Assembly: GCA_028554795.2 (NCBI GenBank)
Contig: JAPYKE020000555.1
Coordinates: forward strand, 124,001-188,000
DNA: 64,000 nt
Reading direction: 5' to 3'
Source of the DNA: Sinohyriopsis cumingii
Taxonomy: Eukaryota; Mollusca; Bivalvia; Unionida; Unionidae
This document shows, piece by piece, positions 49,402-61,716 of the stretch. The position numbers and the translations under genes were made by a program. Position 1 is the stretch's first letter; each line of letters begins with the position of its first letter. The notes under the pieces are model-generated. The model had not been told where the DNA came from. It did not search any database and worked only from the letters and a program-made list of their open reading frames with translations.

Positions 49402-50863
49402 ATGTCAGTCCCTTTACAATAATTCTTATTACTCTTTTATATACCACAATAACTTTAAGTTTTCTTATATCATTGCTGGGTTATATAGGTGACAGTCCTC
49501 ATTATTGTTTATCTTAAAAATGAAGAGATGAAGCACTGTAATTGGATTCAGGTTTCCTCGAGTCACCCTGAATTTTCCTCATAATGGAAAATGTTCTTTT
49601 ATCCGTCTCCATTCGAATGTGACGATGTCGGTATAACCCTGCCGATACCACCAAAAAGTTTAAATCTTTTCCATCCCGTGTTTTGATTTAGATTACTGAA
49701 TGACTGCCAACACTGCATACGATTGATATTGTCTGGGTCTGATTCCAATATTGTTTTAATATCAGTGGGATTCGTCACATGAAGCACAAACACATACATT
49801 ATACCATAACACCCATTGTGACGTTAAGCCTAATTTGAACGCTTATTTATTGTTATTGTTATCATTACGATCACGAATGTTTAAAAATGGCCATGAAATC
49901 CTGACAACGATTATTTTTTATTGGGATTATACAATGAGACAAAGACACATTCATCCAAGGCGTTAAGGATTACAATGGCAGTTAGTGACATGTAGTGTAG
50001 TCCGGTTTACATTCTTGCTTTCAGAGGATTATATCAAAGTCAGTGGTGTTTATATCAGCTTTTGCGACTCGGTCGTTCGTTAAAATGACAAACGCATATT
50101 TTGTTTAAAAATCGTGATCGCTAGGCGCGTTATGTAGATGGGTACTCACGATAGATAATGTTCGAATCTAAATTTAGCAAAAATGTCTTGCCATGTCCAA
50201 CTCTATCCACATTTCATGTAAATTCCTCGAACATGGATTTCAATTATTCGTTGTCGCGGTTAATATATTTTTATGAGACCGGGATTCTGGATGGCGCGTG
50301 ATATCATTCTCGCCAACGCAACAGACTATACTATTAGCTTTACATGAAGAGCAAAATGCATATTGATGTGAACGTGACTGTAACCATTGCAATTCCTGTT
50401 CCAAACCATCACTGGAATTTGTGATATTCCAGTTGCTAGGACATTGGCACACTTATACATCTTGACAAATTTAAACATCAAAGTCAAACCTACCCAGTTT
50501 CTTAACACCCGAACCATACTCAATTAGCATCTTTAATCCTGTCCAAATTACTTTTGATCTTACATAGTTTAGACTCTTATCAATTTTGACACTCAAGCGG
50601 ATCAAACCTTGTGGAGAGATTCCGAGTAATTTTATTGTTTTGTGCCGGTTGGAGTCTTATGTAACCTAACCGTAATCAATTAACGTCTTTAATGCTTTCC
50701 GAATTACTTCTGTTCACATACAGCATAATCCACTCATACAAACTTCAACTTCTGAAACCAGCCGACCATGCCAGCTTGATCAATGAGTGCAGATGGCAAC
50801 TACTTGAGACTTGCCCTGCTTACGCCAGTTTAGTCACGTGATCACAGCAGCATTACCGTAGAT
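49402..50863. other. Intron 12 segment, nothing recognised
   Basis: About 1.5 kb. The minus-strand ORFs 49599-49799 and 50240-50523 have no recognisable domains and no conserved splice context. Confidence 0.45.
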
Positions 50864-51215
50864 CACATGTGTCAAACTCAAGGCCCGCGGGCCACATCAG
50901 GCCCGGCGTACATTTATGTCCGGCCCGAGAGAGAATTTTAGGCAAAAATATTTTTAATGGCCCTGCGATATAAAGTGCAAATCAAATTCCCTAATTAGCA
51001 GCCTTGCAAAACATCCAGCTCTGACAAATTGGTATAAGAGCGAAAATGGGTATGCCAATGATTTTTTATTATTAAAACTTTTTTCTGTTTTAATTTATAT
51101 TAATGTTTAAAAAAAGGTTTAATTTTCCGCTTATTGAATGTTTATCCTGTTCGGCCAGCAACCTTACGTGTGATTTGAGTTTTGGCCCGCTGAGCGATTG
51201 AGTTTGACACCCCTG
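50864..51215 (+). mobile_element. Non-autonomous hAT element with CAGGGGTGTCAAACTCA-type ends (intron 12)
   Basis: A 352-bp element. The left end is CACATGTGTCAAACTCA and the right end TGAGTTTGACACCCCTG, which are inverted repeats. A perfect 8-bp TSD, CCGTAGAT, flanks it (50856-50863 and 51216-51223). The next bases inside are AGGCCCGCGGGCCACATCAG and, at the far end, TTTGGCCCGCTGAGC. The CAGGGGTGTCAAACTCA end is well known among animal hAT elements. It has no transposase ORF. Confidence 0.9.
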
Positions 51216-51254
51216 CCGTAGATAAACTACACTTGAAATAGAATGTTTGTTCAA

Positions 51255-51488
51255 GGGTTTAACGCCATTTTTCAGCACAAGATAGGCTATACATGGCGGC
51301 CAGTATAACTGGTGGAGGAAGAACCCTGGAAAACTCAGGGAAGAACCACCCACCCACGAGAAGCTACTGGCAGACTTTCCCACGTACCCACGGTAGCCGA
51401 GCCTTGGACTCGAACCCACGCAGACAGAGGTGAGATGGCAGTGATCCGGAACGGTGAGCGCTTTAGACCACTCGGCCACTCGGGACCC
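51255..51488 (-). mobile_element. tRNA-derived SINE, family 1, minus strand (intron 12)
   Basis: It is the reverse complement of the SINE at 33276-33532: GGGTTTAACGCCATTTTTCA at the left is the tail. GAGCGCTTTAGACCACTCGG and CCACTCGGGACCCC at the right are the head. It lies about 30 bp from the hAT element. The ORFs on both strands across it are artefacts. Confidence 0.9.
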
Positions 51489-52012
51489 CTGAACCAGAAT
51501 GTGAAAACCAGAGAAAAAAAAAATTCGATATTTCACTACTAATTTTGCGTACGGAGCAGATTGCAATAAATGACGACAGGGATGGGGAGAACCCTTAAAC
51601 TCGTACAAAAGTAACGTGTGATTTTTATACATTGCTTGCTTACATGACGCTAACACGTTTTACAAACCAGCCTATAATAATTTGATTGTGATCTAATAAA
51701 TATGCCGAGAGATTTGACAATGACTAAGAAAAGGGTTGCAGTGAAACAAGCCATCTAGTCAGTGCTATATAATCTGATCATATATTGATTTACTGTTGTT
51801 GCAAATTGTATTCTAACCTTTGGTTCGAACAAGATAAATATTATAACTTTAAATTGAAACAGGTCGAGTACAAAACAGAATCGCTAATGACTGTTAAACG
51901 GACACAGCATAACTGTGAGAAATGTCAGCGGAAACTATGGTAATGCTTGTTATTGCTAAGAACACAAGTCTTGTATGTGATGACATTGAGTATATCCTTC
52001 TATTTTACACAG

Positions 52013-52203
52013 CTGGTGTGGTATCCACCACTTCAAACATCATAGATTATGAGAGCATACCAGCGAGATCTTATAGCTTACTCATCACTGTCAGCGACGG
52101 TACGGACCAGACTGCAAAGACACTAGCCATTAATATTGTCAACGTAAACGAAGCTCCCTCATTTCCTCAGTCTTTGTACAGCATCAGTACATATGAGGCT
52201 ACG
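52013..52203 (+). CDS. Exon 13: cadherin-like repeat 4, second half, and start of repeat 5
   Basis: The acceptor is TTCTATTTTACACAG and the donor ACG|GTGAGA. Residues 553-616: TGVVSTTSNIIDYESIPARS, YSLLITVSDGTDQTAKTLAI, then NIVNVNEAPSFPQSLYSIST. IDYES is the closest thing here to the LDRE/LDYE motif, and VNVNEAP is a classic linker. Phase 1 to 0. Confidence 0.9.
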
Positions 52204-52231
52204 GTGAGAATTTCGACACTTTATCTGACTG

Positions 52232-52233
<2 letters not shown>

Positions 52234-52293
<60 letters not shown>
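52234..52293. repeat. (CT)n microsatellite just after exon 13
   Basis: About 60 bp of CT alternation starting 30 bp after the exon 13 donor. A pyrimidine run so close to a 5' splice site might affect splicing, but nothing in the sequence tests that. Confidence 0.95.
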
Positions 52294-52297
<4 letters not shown>

Positions 52298-52720
52298 TGC
52301 GATAAATTAGCGCTTAACCTGTAGTTAAACGGATCTCATCAACCTAACACGAGTCAAGTCTTCAAATTAAATCCTAAATCCAAGATTCTGATTTTCAATT
52401 TAGCCGCGACCAAAATGGGCTAACGATTAAATGGATCGATGTTTCAAATATTTGTCCGGGCATTTACATGATCTGATAGGAATATGAGGCTTGGGGAGCA
52501 TGATAAATGATTGGTTAATTTTGCAAAGGTTTAACTTTAAACAGATCAATCTATTAAAATCAAAGTACAAAATATAAACAGCACTTTTAGCTAGATAGTG
52601 TCATGTCATTGTTCTATATTTGTTGTACTAACTTGTTTGAGAACACGTTAGCAGTCATTACTTTTGAAAAACTGCCACTTATCTTAAACGACACCAGGAA
52701 GAAATTTTATACTGGTCTTA

Positions 52721-53631
52721 TCTTACGTGTTTAGACTCGAATAAACAGCAACACCAGAAAGAGTGAAAACAACAAGTTTTGAACAATATAACAAATAATT
52801 TATTTGTTTCCCTGGAAAATACTGCAAAGATGAAACAGAAAATAAGAACCTACGGTTTCAAGAATCAATCCAAGAATAATCCACAAATAAATTGTTTTGA
52901 AGTCCTAATAATAAAATGTTCTAACGATTTCAAGTTCGAGTTCCAAGAAGAATCCAAGATGGAAGGCGATGGCATATGATGTGTCCTGTTCAATGTTGTA
53001 TACTGTTCATTGTAGAAACAAAATAAATAATCCTCCGGTTTTGAAAATCCAAAAAATTATTTTAATAAATGTCTTTGTTCAAGAATTCTGTATGAACACA
53101 AAGCTATTTCCAGAGAAACGAATTAATCTTTTAGAATCTGAAAAATTAAAATAAAACTCAAAAACTCAAAAACTTTTTACAACAGAAGGAAACGACTTGA
53201 CATCAAGCGTTTCTAAGCTTAGACTCCCAGATCTATCTCTAAACATCATTATTAATACTAAGTAATGCGCAATTTTGGAAATGCCTAATTGCGAAATAGA
53301 GGATCACGTGATCATGTTTACATATAAAAATCACGTAGCCCCTGTGTGTCCTTGTTAAGAACCGATCATTTTCCTCCGAGAATAAAAGTTGTTTACTTGA
53401 CCCTCAATCATGGCCAGGAACTAAGTCAAAAATAGAAAGTGTTTCCATTATTAGGTATTTATGGAAAGATTCAGGTCAAACTGGATTTTCTGGAAAACAT
53501 CAATTCCTAGTAAATAAAATTACAATACACTGACATGTAAAGAAAATAAATTGATTCCAAAACCCACAAACAATCAAATCAAATCAAACACAAATTAATT
53601 CAAATATAAATTAAATAAAATATACGTAACA
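52721..53631 (-). mobile_element. Solo LTR, family A, minus strand (intron 13)
   Basis: The left end is TTACGTGTTTAGACTCGAAT and the right end ...ATAAATTAAATAAAATATACGTAACA, the reverse complement of family A. It shares GAAAGAGTGAAAACAACAAG with 47785-48663. No internal sequence and no clear TSD. The remainder of intron 13 (53632-54424) shows no feature. Confidence 0.8.
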
Positions 53632-54424
53632 GTTGAAAAAGTAATATTTTGAGCTATTATAATTAATACTGATGAATTTGTATTGTTGTCATTGGTCAAA
53701 GTTATATCACGTGCTATTTAAATGTTCGATTCCATCCTGCCGATGGAGTAGGTACATGAATACTATTGTGTAAGATGCAAGCAGGCATTTTCTACCGCAA
53801 GGGACAGCGAGGAAGTGGGAAGACCCAGTTTTAAACCCTTGCATCCTGTACAACATGTTTTAAAATGTAAGAGGTTAGTTCAAACGAACTGGTTGAACGG
53901 TATGCGTTGTATATTTGAACTGTTAAATGCGAACTGCTTAAATGTAATATGTCAGTTGCGCTAAACCAGTCCCTTTAAAAGGTACAGTGATAGATATACG
54001 AAGGACAAAGTTTGCAATATTCCGCTATATTGGTTTTCTTGCCAATCATGCCCCTGTCCGCCTCGAAAGGAACGGGTCGCTGAAGCTGTATTTGTGACTA
54101 ATTTCTCAGAAACGGAACAGGATGACAAAACAAAAGGTATACTTGTCGGTTTGATATTTTATTCATAACGAATATGTCTAAAAAGAATAGTTTTGGGGAC
54201 CCATAAACGCGACACCTAGTTTCATCATGTGGAAATATCTGGTGACAACAAGCAACCTATACACGGTTATGTTTTGCGCATCTCAGCTGGTCGTTCTGGT
54301 ACAAACCTAAATTCACTGAAACTCTGAAGCTGAAAGCATTATAGATGTGTCCGGAAACAATTGAAATGCACGGGCATGGCTGTTTAATACTAAAATACTG
54401 TTATTTATTTTTGTATTTATTTAG

Positions 54425-54671
54425 AGAGGAACTCTTTTGTCGGATCCAGGTTTCATGATATCCGATCCGGATGCCGGAGATACACGCACATACAGCCAAA
54501 ACTGTGGTAATGTAACAGGATATTTTACGATGTCAACGTCAACAGGCCGTCTAAACTTCTCAACGGACTATGACGTTGACCACGGATTAATGCCTTCATC
54601 CGTATTGTGTAATGTGACTGTCACAGATGCAGGGGGACTTACTGGAACAACGTCATTGCTTATAACGATAA
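54425..54671 (+). CDS. Exon 14: cadherin-like repeat 5
   Basis: The acceptor is TTTGTATTTATTTAG and the donor A|GTATGT. Residues 617-698: GFMISDPDAGDTRTYSQN, then FTMSTSTGRLNFSTDYDVDH, CNVTVTDAGGLTGTTSLLIT. It joins exon 15 as ITI-NDVNDN. Phase 0 to 1. DPDAGD and DVNDN are calcium-site motifs. Confidence 0.9.
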
Positions 54672-55077
54672 GTATGTAATTTATTAGTGATCTCGTTTAT
54701 ATATCATTATATTATGGTTCGGCAAAAGTTTCGTTCATAATAGAAGTTCTTTACGTACAGAGACATGTAGCTAACCACGGTGACACACAACTGGTAATTA
54801 CAGGAACGAATCTAAATGCTCTGTAACCTTCCAAAATATGTTCATTCTGTGTCAGACTTTGGGGGAAATAAATCATTATTGCAATGTGTCCAGGATCCCG
54901 CTGAAAGTTGCATCGATTTCATTCTATAGTTTTTATTTTATGGACTGTTTTGACGAGATAGTAGGATTTAACACATGACCGTAGTGGAGGGGGGAGTGGG
55001 AATGTTTGGGTGCGTGCTCCTTAAAGGCCGTTCGTGTCAAAACGTTCCAATCCCACCAAATGTTTGATATTTAGACA

Positions 55078-55190
55078 TGGAGAACGTGGTCAGTAAATGA
55101 AGTCTGCTGTAATCTGAAGAACTTGGTCAGTAAACGATGTACGGTGTGATCCGGAGAACGTGGTCAGTAAACGATGTCTGGTGTGATCTT
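55078..55190. repeat. Threefold ~37-bp tandem repeat (intron 14)
   Basis: Three units of GGAGAACGTGGTCAGTAAAC, GATGT.TGGTGTGATC with substitutions. The rest of intron 14 up to 57590 is non-coding, with no recognised repeat. Confidence 0.85.
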
Positions 55191-57589
55191 TCGTATGCGT
55201 TTACAGCAGTGTAAAATATACAGGGGCTTGTGGTTTATATCTTTGTATAGTCAGCACATATACAAATACATGCAGGAGGACAACATTCTTATTATTGATG
55301 GATGGTTAGTTCTATCATCCAGTTTTCAGTGTGTTATAGATTAATTGCCATCAAAATATTTCATGGCGCACTGATTCAGCGGCGGCTGTATCGCGTGGCT
55401 CCGTTTTAAGGATAAATAACTGTTCTGATACGTCCAAAACGATACAGACATTGCTGTTTTATTCTTATTTCCTATTGCAATCAAGACGAATAAGTCCGCA
55501 AAGATTTGGTTTGTCAAAATTTAAAATAAATTACACGGCCTTTCGATTGTTAAGGAAACCCGGATTCGATGTTTCAAAAGGGACACAGTGTCATAATTAC
55601 AGCGCAGGCCGGCACGGGCAAACTTAGGTTTGTCAGTTATAATCAGGCGGACATATACAGTTCTAGTGGAACAATCATGTCTTGCATCGATTGGAACATT
55701 TTGTAGCCACAAAACGGACCTACACGATGCAGACGCTATTGAAAAGAAATGTCAGTTCACCATCAAAATTTCTAACGGCGTTTACTCAGTGAAAAAAAAA
55801 CAAATAAAGAATGTTCGTTTGAAACTAACCACCCGCCCACCACGCGAGTATTGTCCTCCCTTCTATTGTATTTAAAAAGACTTTATCTCAGGCTCTCTTT
55901 GTGCATTATGACGGAATGTGACCTATTTAAATGGTGCCCGACAATAATGTATATTTTAATGCAAAAAATGACAAAAGCCTCAGTTGTCAAGGGATGAATA
56001 CAAACAGTATACATCAGGAATACACGGGGAGGAAAGTCTGTTCAAAATGTAGACCATGGTATTTTCAATAAAATAATATTATATAGCTGGACAAATTATA
56101 GCGATGATTCGTAATTTCGATAGATGTGTTTGTTCATAATTTCATTACTGACTGTTGAAGCGTTAATTTGTAATTATCTGTTCTAGTGGTGATTCGAATT
56201 TCATAATGCATTTGAGTAAACAGACCTTCTTCGTGATATATTCAGATTTGACATTCTAATGTGTATGGTTCGTCTAAAAGTAGTATTTGTCCGATCTTTT
56301 GAAAACATATTTAAGTTTTGAACCTTTTTGATTTGTATACCTAAACAGTACATAATAATATTAACAAAGTTCCGTACCCACTAGACATAGGATTCCCAAT
56401 GAAACTAAAATACGCCTAAATTGTATGTATCTGAAGGAAATGAATTACGTGTCTCACAAAATATAGGTGATGAATTTCACGATCGTTTTCAACGCCAATA
56501 TTTTGTAGAAATAAGAACACAACACATGACATGAGTAAAAAATATTTCAAAAATCTTAATGCATACAAATTTAGTTGTTAAAATATAAAAATGTTAACAT
56601 TCGGATTAGATTAAGTAAATTTACAGAACTGGCATTTAACTCATTCTCTTTCCATGGTAACTAAAATAGTTATTCAATTACCTCTTCATCCCATTTGGTC
56701 ATGTATATCTAACTTATTGACAGAACACATTTCTACTCTTATCTTTTTCCACTTTTCTTTATCCACAATACCGTCACCATTAATCATTTATATTTGCACT
56801 GAATCTCATACATTTTTATCTGAACTTTAGCTGGCAATAAAATTATATGCATATATTTTTCATAGTGATAACAAAAATAAAATGTACAATGATAATAATA
56901 ATAACTATATACAGCGCGATTAATTTGTAACATTCGATTGTCTTAAAAAAGCACCAACAAAACCTACAAAGAAGAGACTGAACGAAACTTGTGTACAGCA
57001 TCACCTGAAAGTCTGTACTATTTAATACCTAGATATAAGTTGATTAATACAGCAATGCATCTTGCTGGAAACATATATTGATTAATGAAATGGTATGTCA
57101 TGTAAATGGGCTGTACATATTAATTAATGCTGAGATATTCATTGTAATACTAAACAAATATGGTTATTTGTACCTTATTATGTATAATATTATATAAAAC
57201 GGCTTGCTAGTATTTCTATTAAACATGAATGGATTAATCCCTTTCGCACCACAGTGTTATTTATTTTACTTATTTATATCCTAGATATTAGTCATATGAT
57301 TCACGAAATATAACACGAGTAATTTAAAATATGTATGGGGAATCGTACAGCTGATTTGTCTGCAACATCCAACCAATCAAACAAAGATCTTATTTTATTC
57401 CAGAAAGCAGTGAGAGCTTACAGACTCAACACGACACGCACCAGTTCAAGCTAACAGTATTTTACACTGTCGCAAATATTGATTACTATAAGCCGTGGTA
57501 GTAATAATCCAATAATGACATATACATGCTTTCAATAGCTGTATTTTGGCTGAACATATCTGTATGATGAAAAAGTGTGACTAGAGATA

Positions 57590-57591
<2 letters not shown>

Positions 57592-57642
<51 letters not shown>

Positions 57643-57731
57643 CAGAAGACTGTTTCGCGGAAGAAAAGGGAGTGGAGGTGGTGTGCTGAAGAGAGTTTAA
57701 TATTCAAAGCGTCAATTCTGGTTAAAGTTCG

Positions 57732-57808
<77 letters not shown>
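57592..57808. repeat. Two (AT)n arrays (intron 14)
   Basis: AT alternation at about 57592-57641 and 57734-57808, about 380 bp before exon 15. Confidence 0.95.
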
Positions 57809-57811
<3 letters not shown>

Positions 57812-58185
57812 ATGTATTTAACTTGTCGTATTAACAAAATATATTTTTTGAATCCTCGCTTCGCCATCGCTTACAATTTAAGTGGGTTTTTTTGGTACCA
57901 CACGATGAAGTATATCCTATATTCATTTAGAAAAGAAAATATCCTATTTACAACTCCATACAACAGAGCAAAGTTGAAGATAAAAAGACAAGTGCATTTC
58001 TCTTGCCTAGTCAGGACAACAGTAGGTACACAGAGGTGAAAATGTTATAGTATTATGGAGTTAAGGAATCCAGATAACGAGTTTGAGTTCTGGCGGTTGT
58101 GCCGTACCTTATGGAAGTATGTTGGTAAATAGGTCCATGGAATAATTTTGTAATAGACAGTATAACGATTGTGTATCTCTTTCAG

Positions 58186-58678
58186 ACGATGTGAACGACA
58201 ATTTTCCAGTTTTTATCCCCTCGACCTACAGTTTCTTCGCCAGTTACTACTCCGCCACAGCAACTACTATCGGCATCGTAACCGTCTCAGACGCTGATTC
58301 TGGAACGTATGGTACTGTAGCCCTAACACTCAACCAGACGTCATTGGGGTCGGAATATTTTGGCATCACATCCAGTGGAGAAATTTATACACAAAGGTCT
58401 GTCAGTCCAATCGGTGCTGGAACTACGTGTGTAGTCCAGATTTTGGCGACAGATGGCGGAGGCCTAGTAACAACCGCCAATGTAACCATAGCTATTTCAG
58501 TGACTACCACCGTTCTCACGACCTTGCCTGTCACCGGCTACCGAACCTTCATACAGGACAGCAGAAATGTGGTCTGGATCTCATTGAGTGGTGTTATTGG
58601 TGTAATCATCGTTATCGTCTTTTTCTGGATCCTCTGTCAAATAAACCGTCAAGGAGCACCAAAATTTAACTGCAGACG
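58186..58678 (+). CDS. Exon 15: cadherin-like repeat 6, stalk and transmembrane helix
   Basis: Acceptor GTGTATCTCTTTCAG. Residues 699-862: DVNDNFPVFIPSTYSF, VSDADSGTYGT, YFGITSSGEIYTQRS, VQILATDGGGLVTTANVT, then a Thr-rich stalk and the hydrophobic span VVWISLSGVIGVIIVIVFFW (827-846), followed by basic residues. The cadherin repeat, membrane span and stop-transfer charges are all in one exon. The donor is ACG|GTAGGT at 58679. If it is not used, the next codon is TAG (58680-58682), ending the protein at NCRR. Confidence 0.92.
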
Positions 58679-59089
58679 GTAGGTCCTGATTTAGCGTGTC
58701 TCCTATTTAATATGATGAATATCAATGGATTGGTAGAAGAGACAGCAAGAGAAATTAAGACAACGTTTATAAAAATTCGTAAGGGTATGCATGGCCCATC
58801 CAGATCAGATACTAATTCATATGTAGCTATAAGTAAGTTATCCTTGCTAATAAATTACACAAAACTTTGATGCTGCTTTACAGAAGTAAAGAAAAAGAAA
58901 GAACAAATCTAGCCTGGTTTCCATTCTATTTGTTATGATCGGTATAAAATGCGAGATGGGTGAGGGATATAATTATATCCGCCCGTCCGTATGTGTCTGC
59001 CCAAAAACCATTTTGGTGTTCAGAGCAAAATCTCAGATCGTTAAAGTTATCACCACGAAACTTAATACACATATTTCACTTGTAAGTCG

Positions 59090-59405
59090 GACCGCTCTGG
59101 TGGCCGAAGTGGCTGGAGCGTCCGCCATGGATGCGGTAGGTCGCGGGTATGAAACATGGCCGAGTCATACCAAAGACTTATAAGAAATGGTACTAACAGT
59201 TTCCTCGCTAGGCGCTCAACATTAAGAGGCTATTGTTAGGACGGGTCGTCCTGGTGTCAGGATAATGTGATAGTGTGGGACATGATACTACATTTCTGCG
59301 GCATGATGCCCCAGTGCTAGACATCACTTTAAACTGCCATACTGCAGACATCATAGTGATCTGACTGGAAAATTGTTAGAGATACGTTAAAAATCCAAAT
59401 CTCTC
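59090..59405 (+). mobile_element. tRNA-derived SINE, family 2 (intron 15)
   Basis: The head is GACCGCTCTGGTGGCCGAAG. It has the body words GGTGTCAGGATAATGTGA and GCGGCATGATGCCCCAGTGC, and the tail AAAAATCCAAATCTCTC. Several B-box bases are lost (GGTCGCGGGTATGAAACATG). Confidence 0.85.
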
Positions 59406-60002
59406 TCTCTTCACATACAGACACATACACACAAACGCGCGCGCACGCACGCACATTTACATTTGTGTGCTCGTCAATCCATCCACTTTTTAGACTTTCG
59501 TTTCTTGATTTTAATTCCGTAATAGTTTGATATCTCCTTAATTTGGTACGCGTATTGGACTATTGTTCTAGAGTTGCATTTTGCTGTTCACAATTTTTCA
59601 TTTTTGTTATTTTCAAGGTGTTCTTTTTGTGTAGCCATCCAATCATCCATTTTCCACACTTCCATCTCCTGAAAAAAACTAAATTCGTATAAAATATTTA
59701 TATGACTAATGATGTAAATTTGCTTTTTGCTATTCAAAAGTCTTCCATTTTGTCATCCATCCGTTTTTTAAACCTTCTTTCGGAAGCTCAATTTGGCGCG
59801 GGTGGGGGTGGGGGTGGATATAGGTTACTCCTTAATCTTGGGTGTTTTTATCGGTGCTATACGTTTGTGGTTTTTATTTAGCCTCCCCTCATAACCACAG
59901 AAATGGACCATGGGATACATTCATCAGGAATCGTTGCATACGCGGCAGACTAGAGGACTACAGAGCACAGCGGTAATTAGTTTCATCTTCGGTTTGCTAT
60001 TG

Positions 60003-60183
60003 CGCTAGCTCAGTTGGTAGAGTGTCATAGTGTCAGACTCAGGATGCAAGTGTCGCGTATTGGATACCCATCCAGACCAATCTGGGTATGCTACCTCTGT
60101 GTGCCATTATGAAAGGCACATAACTCCCCCTTTTCTGGCAATATTGTGCTGAACGTTCCGTTAAAAGTAAACAAACCAACAAT
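60003..60183 (+). mobile_element. tRNA-derived SINE-like repeat, family 4 (intron 15)
   Basis: The head is GCGCTAGCTCAGTTGGTAGA, a good tRNA A-box match, but the B-box region is poor (GTCGCGTATTGGATACCC). The body has ATGAAAGGCACATAACTCCC and the end CCGTTAAAAGTAAACAAACC. It is a single copy in the window, so the family call is tentative. A true tRNA gene is ruled out by the missing T arm and acceptor pairing. Confidence 0.6.
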
Positions 60184-60639
60184 AATTTCCGCCATATATC
60201 ATCGATTTATAACGTATGAGCGTGTTGTGATTTAAGATTTGCTGGGCCGCGGCAGGCATACACGTCTTAAGGTTTCTATTTAAGTTCAGACTAAAGGACA
60301 TTAAATGTATACAGTATAGTCATCACTTGAAATTCATTTTAAAAATCTAACGTTTTATGACAACTTCTGGTAGATATTACCAGCTCACATCTCACACAGT
60401 TTTGTACACCTGCTCTTAATAATAGTTCATTTTGTCTAATCAAACTCCTTTGATTCTCAGCTTCATATATTATCTGCATTTCATCATTACTTTTCCTATC
60501 TAATATAGTACTTATATTTGCAGTATTTATTAATATCATTAATAGTAGTAGTAGCATTGACCCCTCAGAATGGTTTAACGTCTGGCGGTTGTATGAATAT
60601 TGGTAGTTACAAAAATAATATACAGCTATACAGAGACAG

Positions 60640-60766
<127 letters not shown>

Positions 60767-60929
60767 CTTAGCACAAGTACGCTACTCATTTTAAGTTACA
60801 TGTAACATTGCAGTTTTGACCCCTTATAAGAAAGGGTCTGCGTGTTGATGATGGATGATGGCGCTCTTCAGGCCCTTAAACATTTCACTCTGGCAATAAG
60901 TGTTTTGTTATTGCGTTTCTCTTTCGTAG

Positions 60930-61119
60930 TTTCAGAGGTCATGGAAAACGGAAATCTCCTAAAGTACAAAAGCAGAAATCTGAAATCCAGAAAACTGAAA
61001 TCCAAAAAACTGAAATCCAGAAAACTGAAATCAAGAAACCTGAAATCCAGAAAACTGAAATGCAACAAAAGCCGCAAGGAGAAAAAAGTTTGCGTAGTCT
61101 ATACAACAGGGCCACAAAG
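60930..61119 (+). CDS. Exon 16: cytoplasmic tail with pentapeptide repeats
   Basis: The acceptor is TTGCGTTTCTCTTTCGTAG and the donor AAG|GTATCT. Phase 2 in, as exon 15 requires, and phase 0 out; it is open throughout in that frame. Residues 863-926: RFRGHGKRKSPKVQKQ, then about six units of (S/T/P)-E-(I/M)-(Q/K)-K/Q (about 880-908), then KPQGEKSLRSLYNRATK. The repeats correspond to imperfect 15-bp DNA units (CTGAAATCCAGAAAA-like). If the donor is not used, a TAA follows seven codons later (VSALYI end). The frame differs from the longest ORF on this strand at 60842-61165. Confidence 0.7.
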
Positions 61120-61716
61120 GTATCTGCACTATATATTTAAATTCGATATAGCATTGCTCATTTGAAATTATGATGTATCGTTCACAAGGAAGCACATGAA
61201 AGGTCTTTCTGAATTTTTGGCCTGGATAGAATTGTGATTTGATCTTTAATGACGACATTGCAAGATATTTTCTGTTGACGTTTTATATCCATTACCTTTC
61301 TTTGGTACTTTGCTTTTGTCCACTTTAAAATAATGTCGTACCACATAACCGCATGGATACCGTGCTCTCTAAAAAAATGATGACTTTTGATGTTACTCAT
61401 TTGCAAGAGTCATCTGTATCATAACCTCTAATTGTGGACCCAGAAAGAGATACATTTATAGAATGCTTCTCAAACTTTTCATAAATTTCGAATACATTTT
61501 ATGTACATTTAATAAATTCATTATTGCAAAGTCAAGTTTAGTTTGTAAGAACTTGTCGTCACTTTGGTTAGCAAAATCACTTAGTTCGTTACTTTGAAAG
61601 TGTTATGATGAAGTTCCGATACATTTCGTAACAGTTCCTCCTTGTACGTATGACACTGTTACAGGTTCCATTTAGTCACAGGACATACACAATACAAGTG
61701 ACTTAACAGGTTAATG

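Noticed and set aside
49599..49799. Minus-strand ORF of 66 codons as a possible antisense gene
   Set aside because: It has no domain features, no splice context and no second copy; it lies inside intron 12.
51090..51656. 188-codon minus-strand ORF, the longest in the window
   Set aside because: It crosses the head and body of a family-1 SINE and the end of a hAT element; its sequence is that of the repeats and shows no gene features.
60842..61165. 107-codon plus-strand ORF with KSRKL repeats
   Set aside because: It is another frame of exon 16. Only the frame giving E-I-Q-K-T units connects in phase with exon 15 and uses the AG/GT borders.
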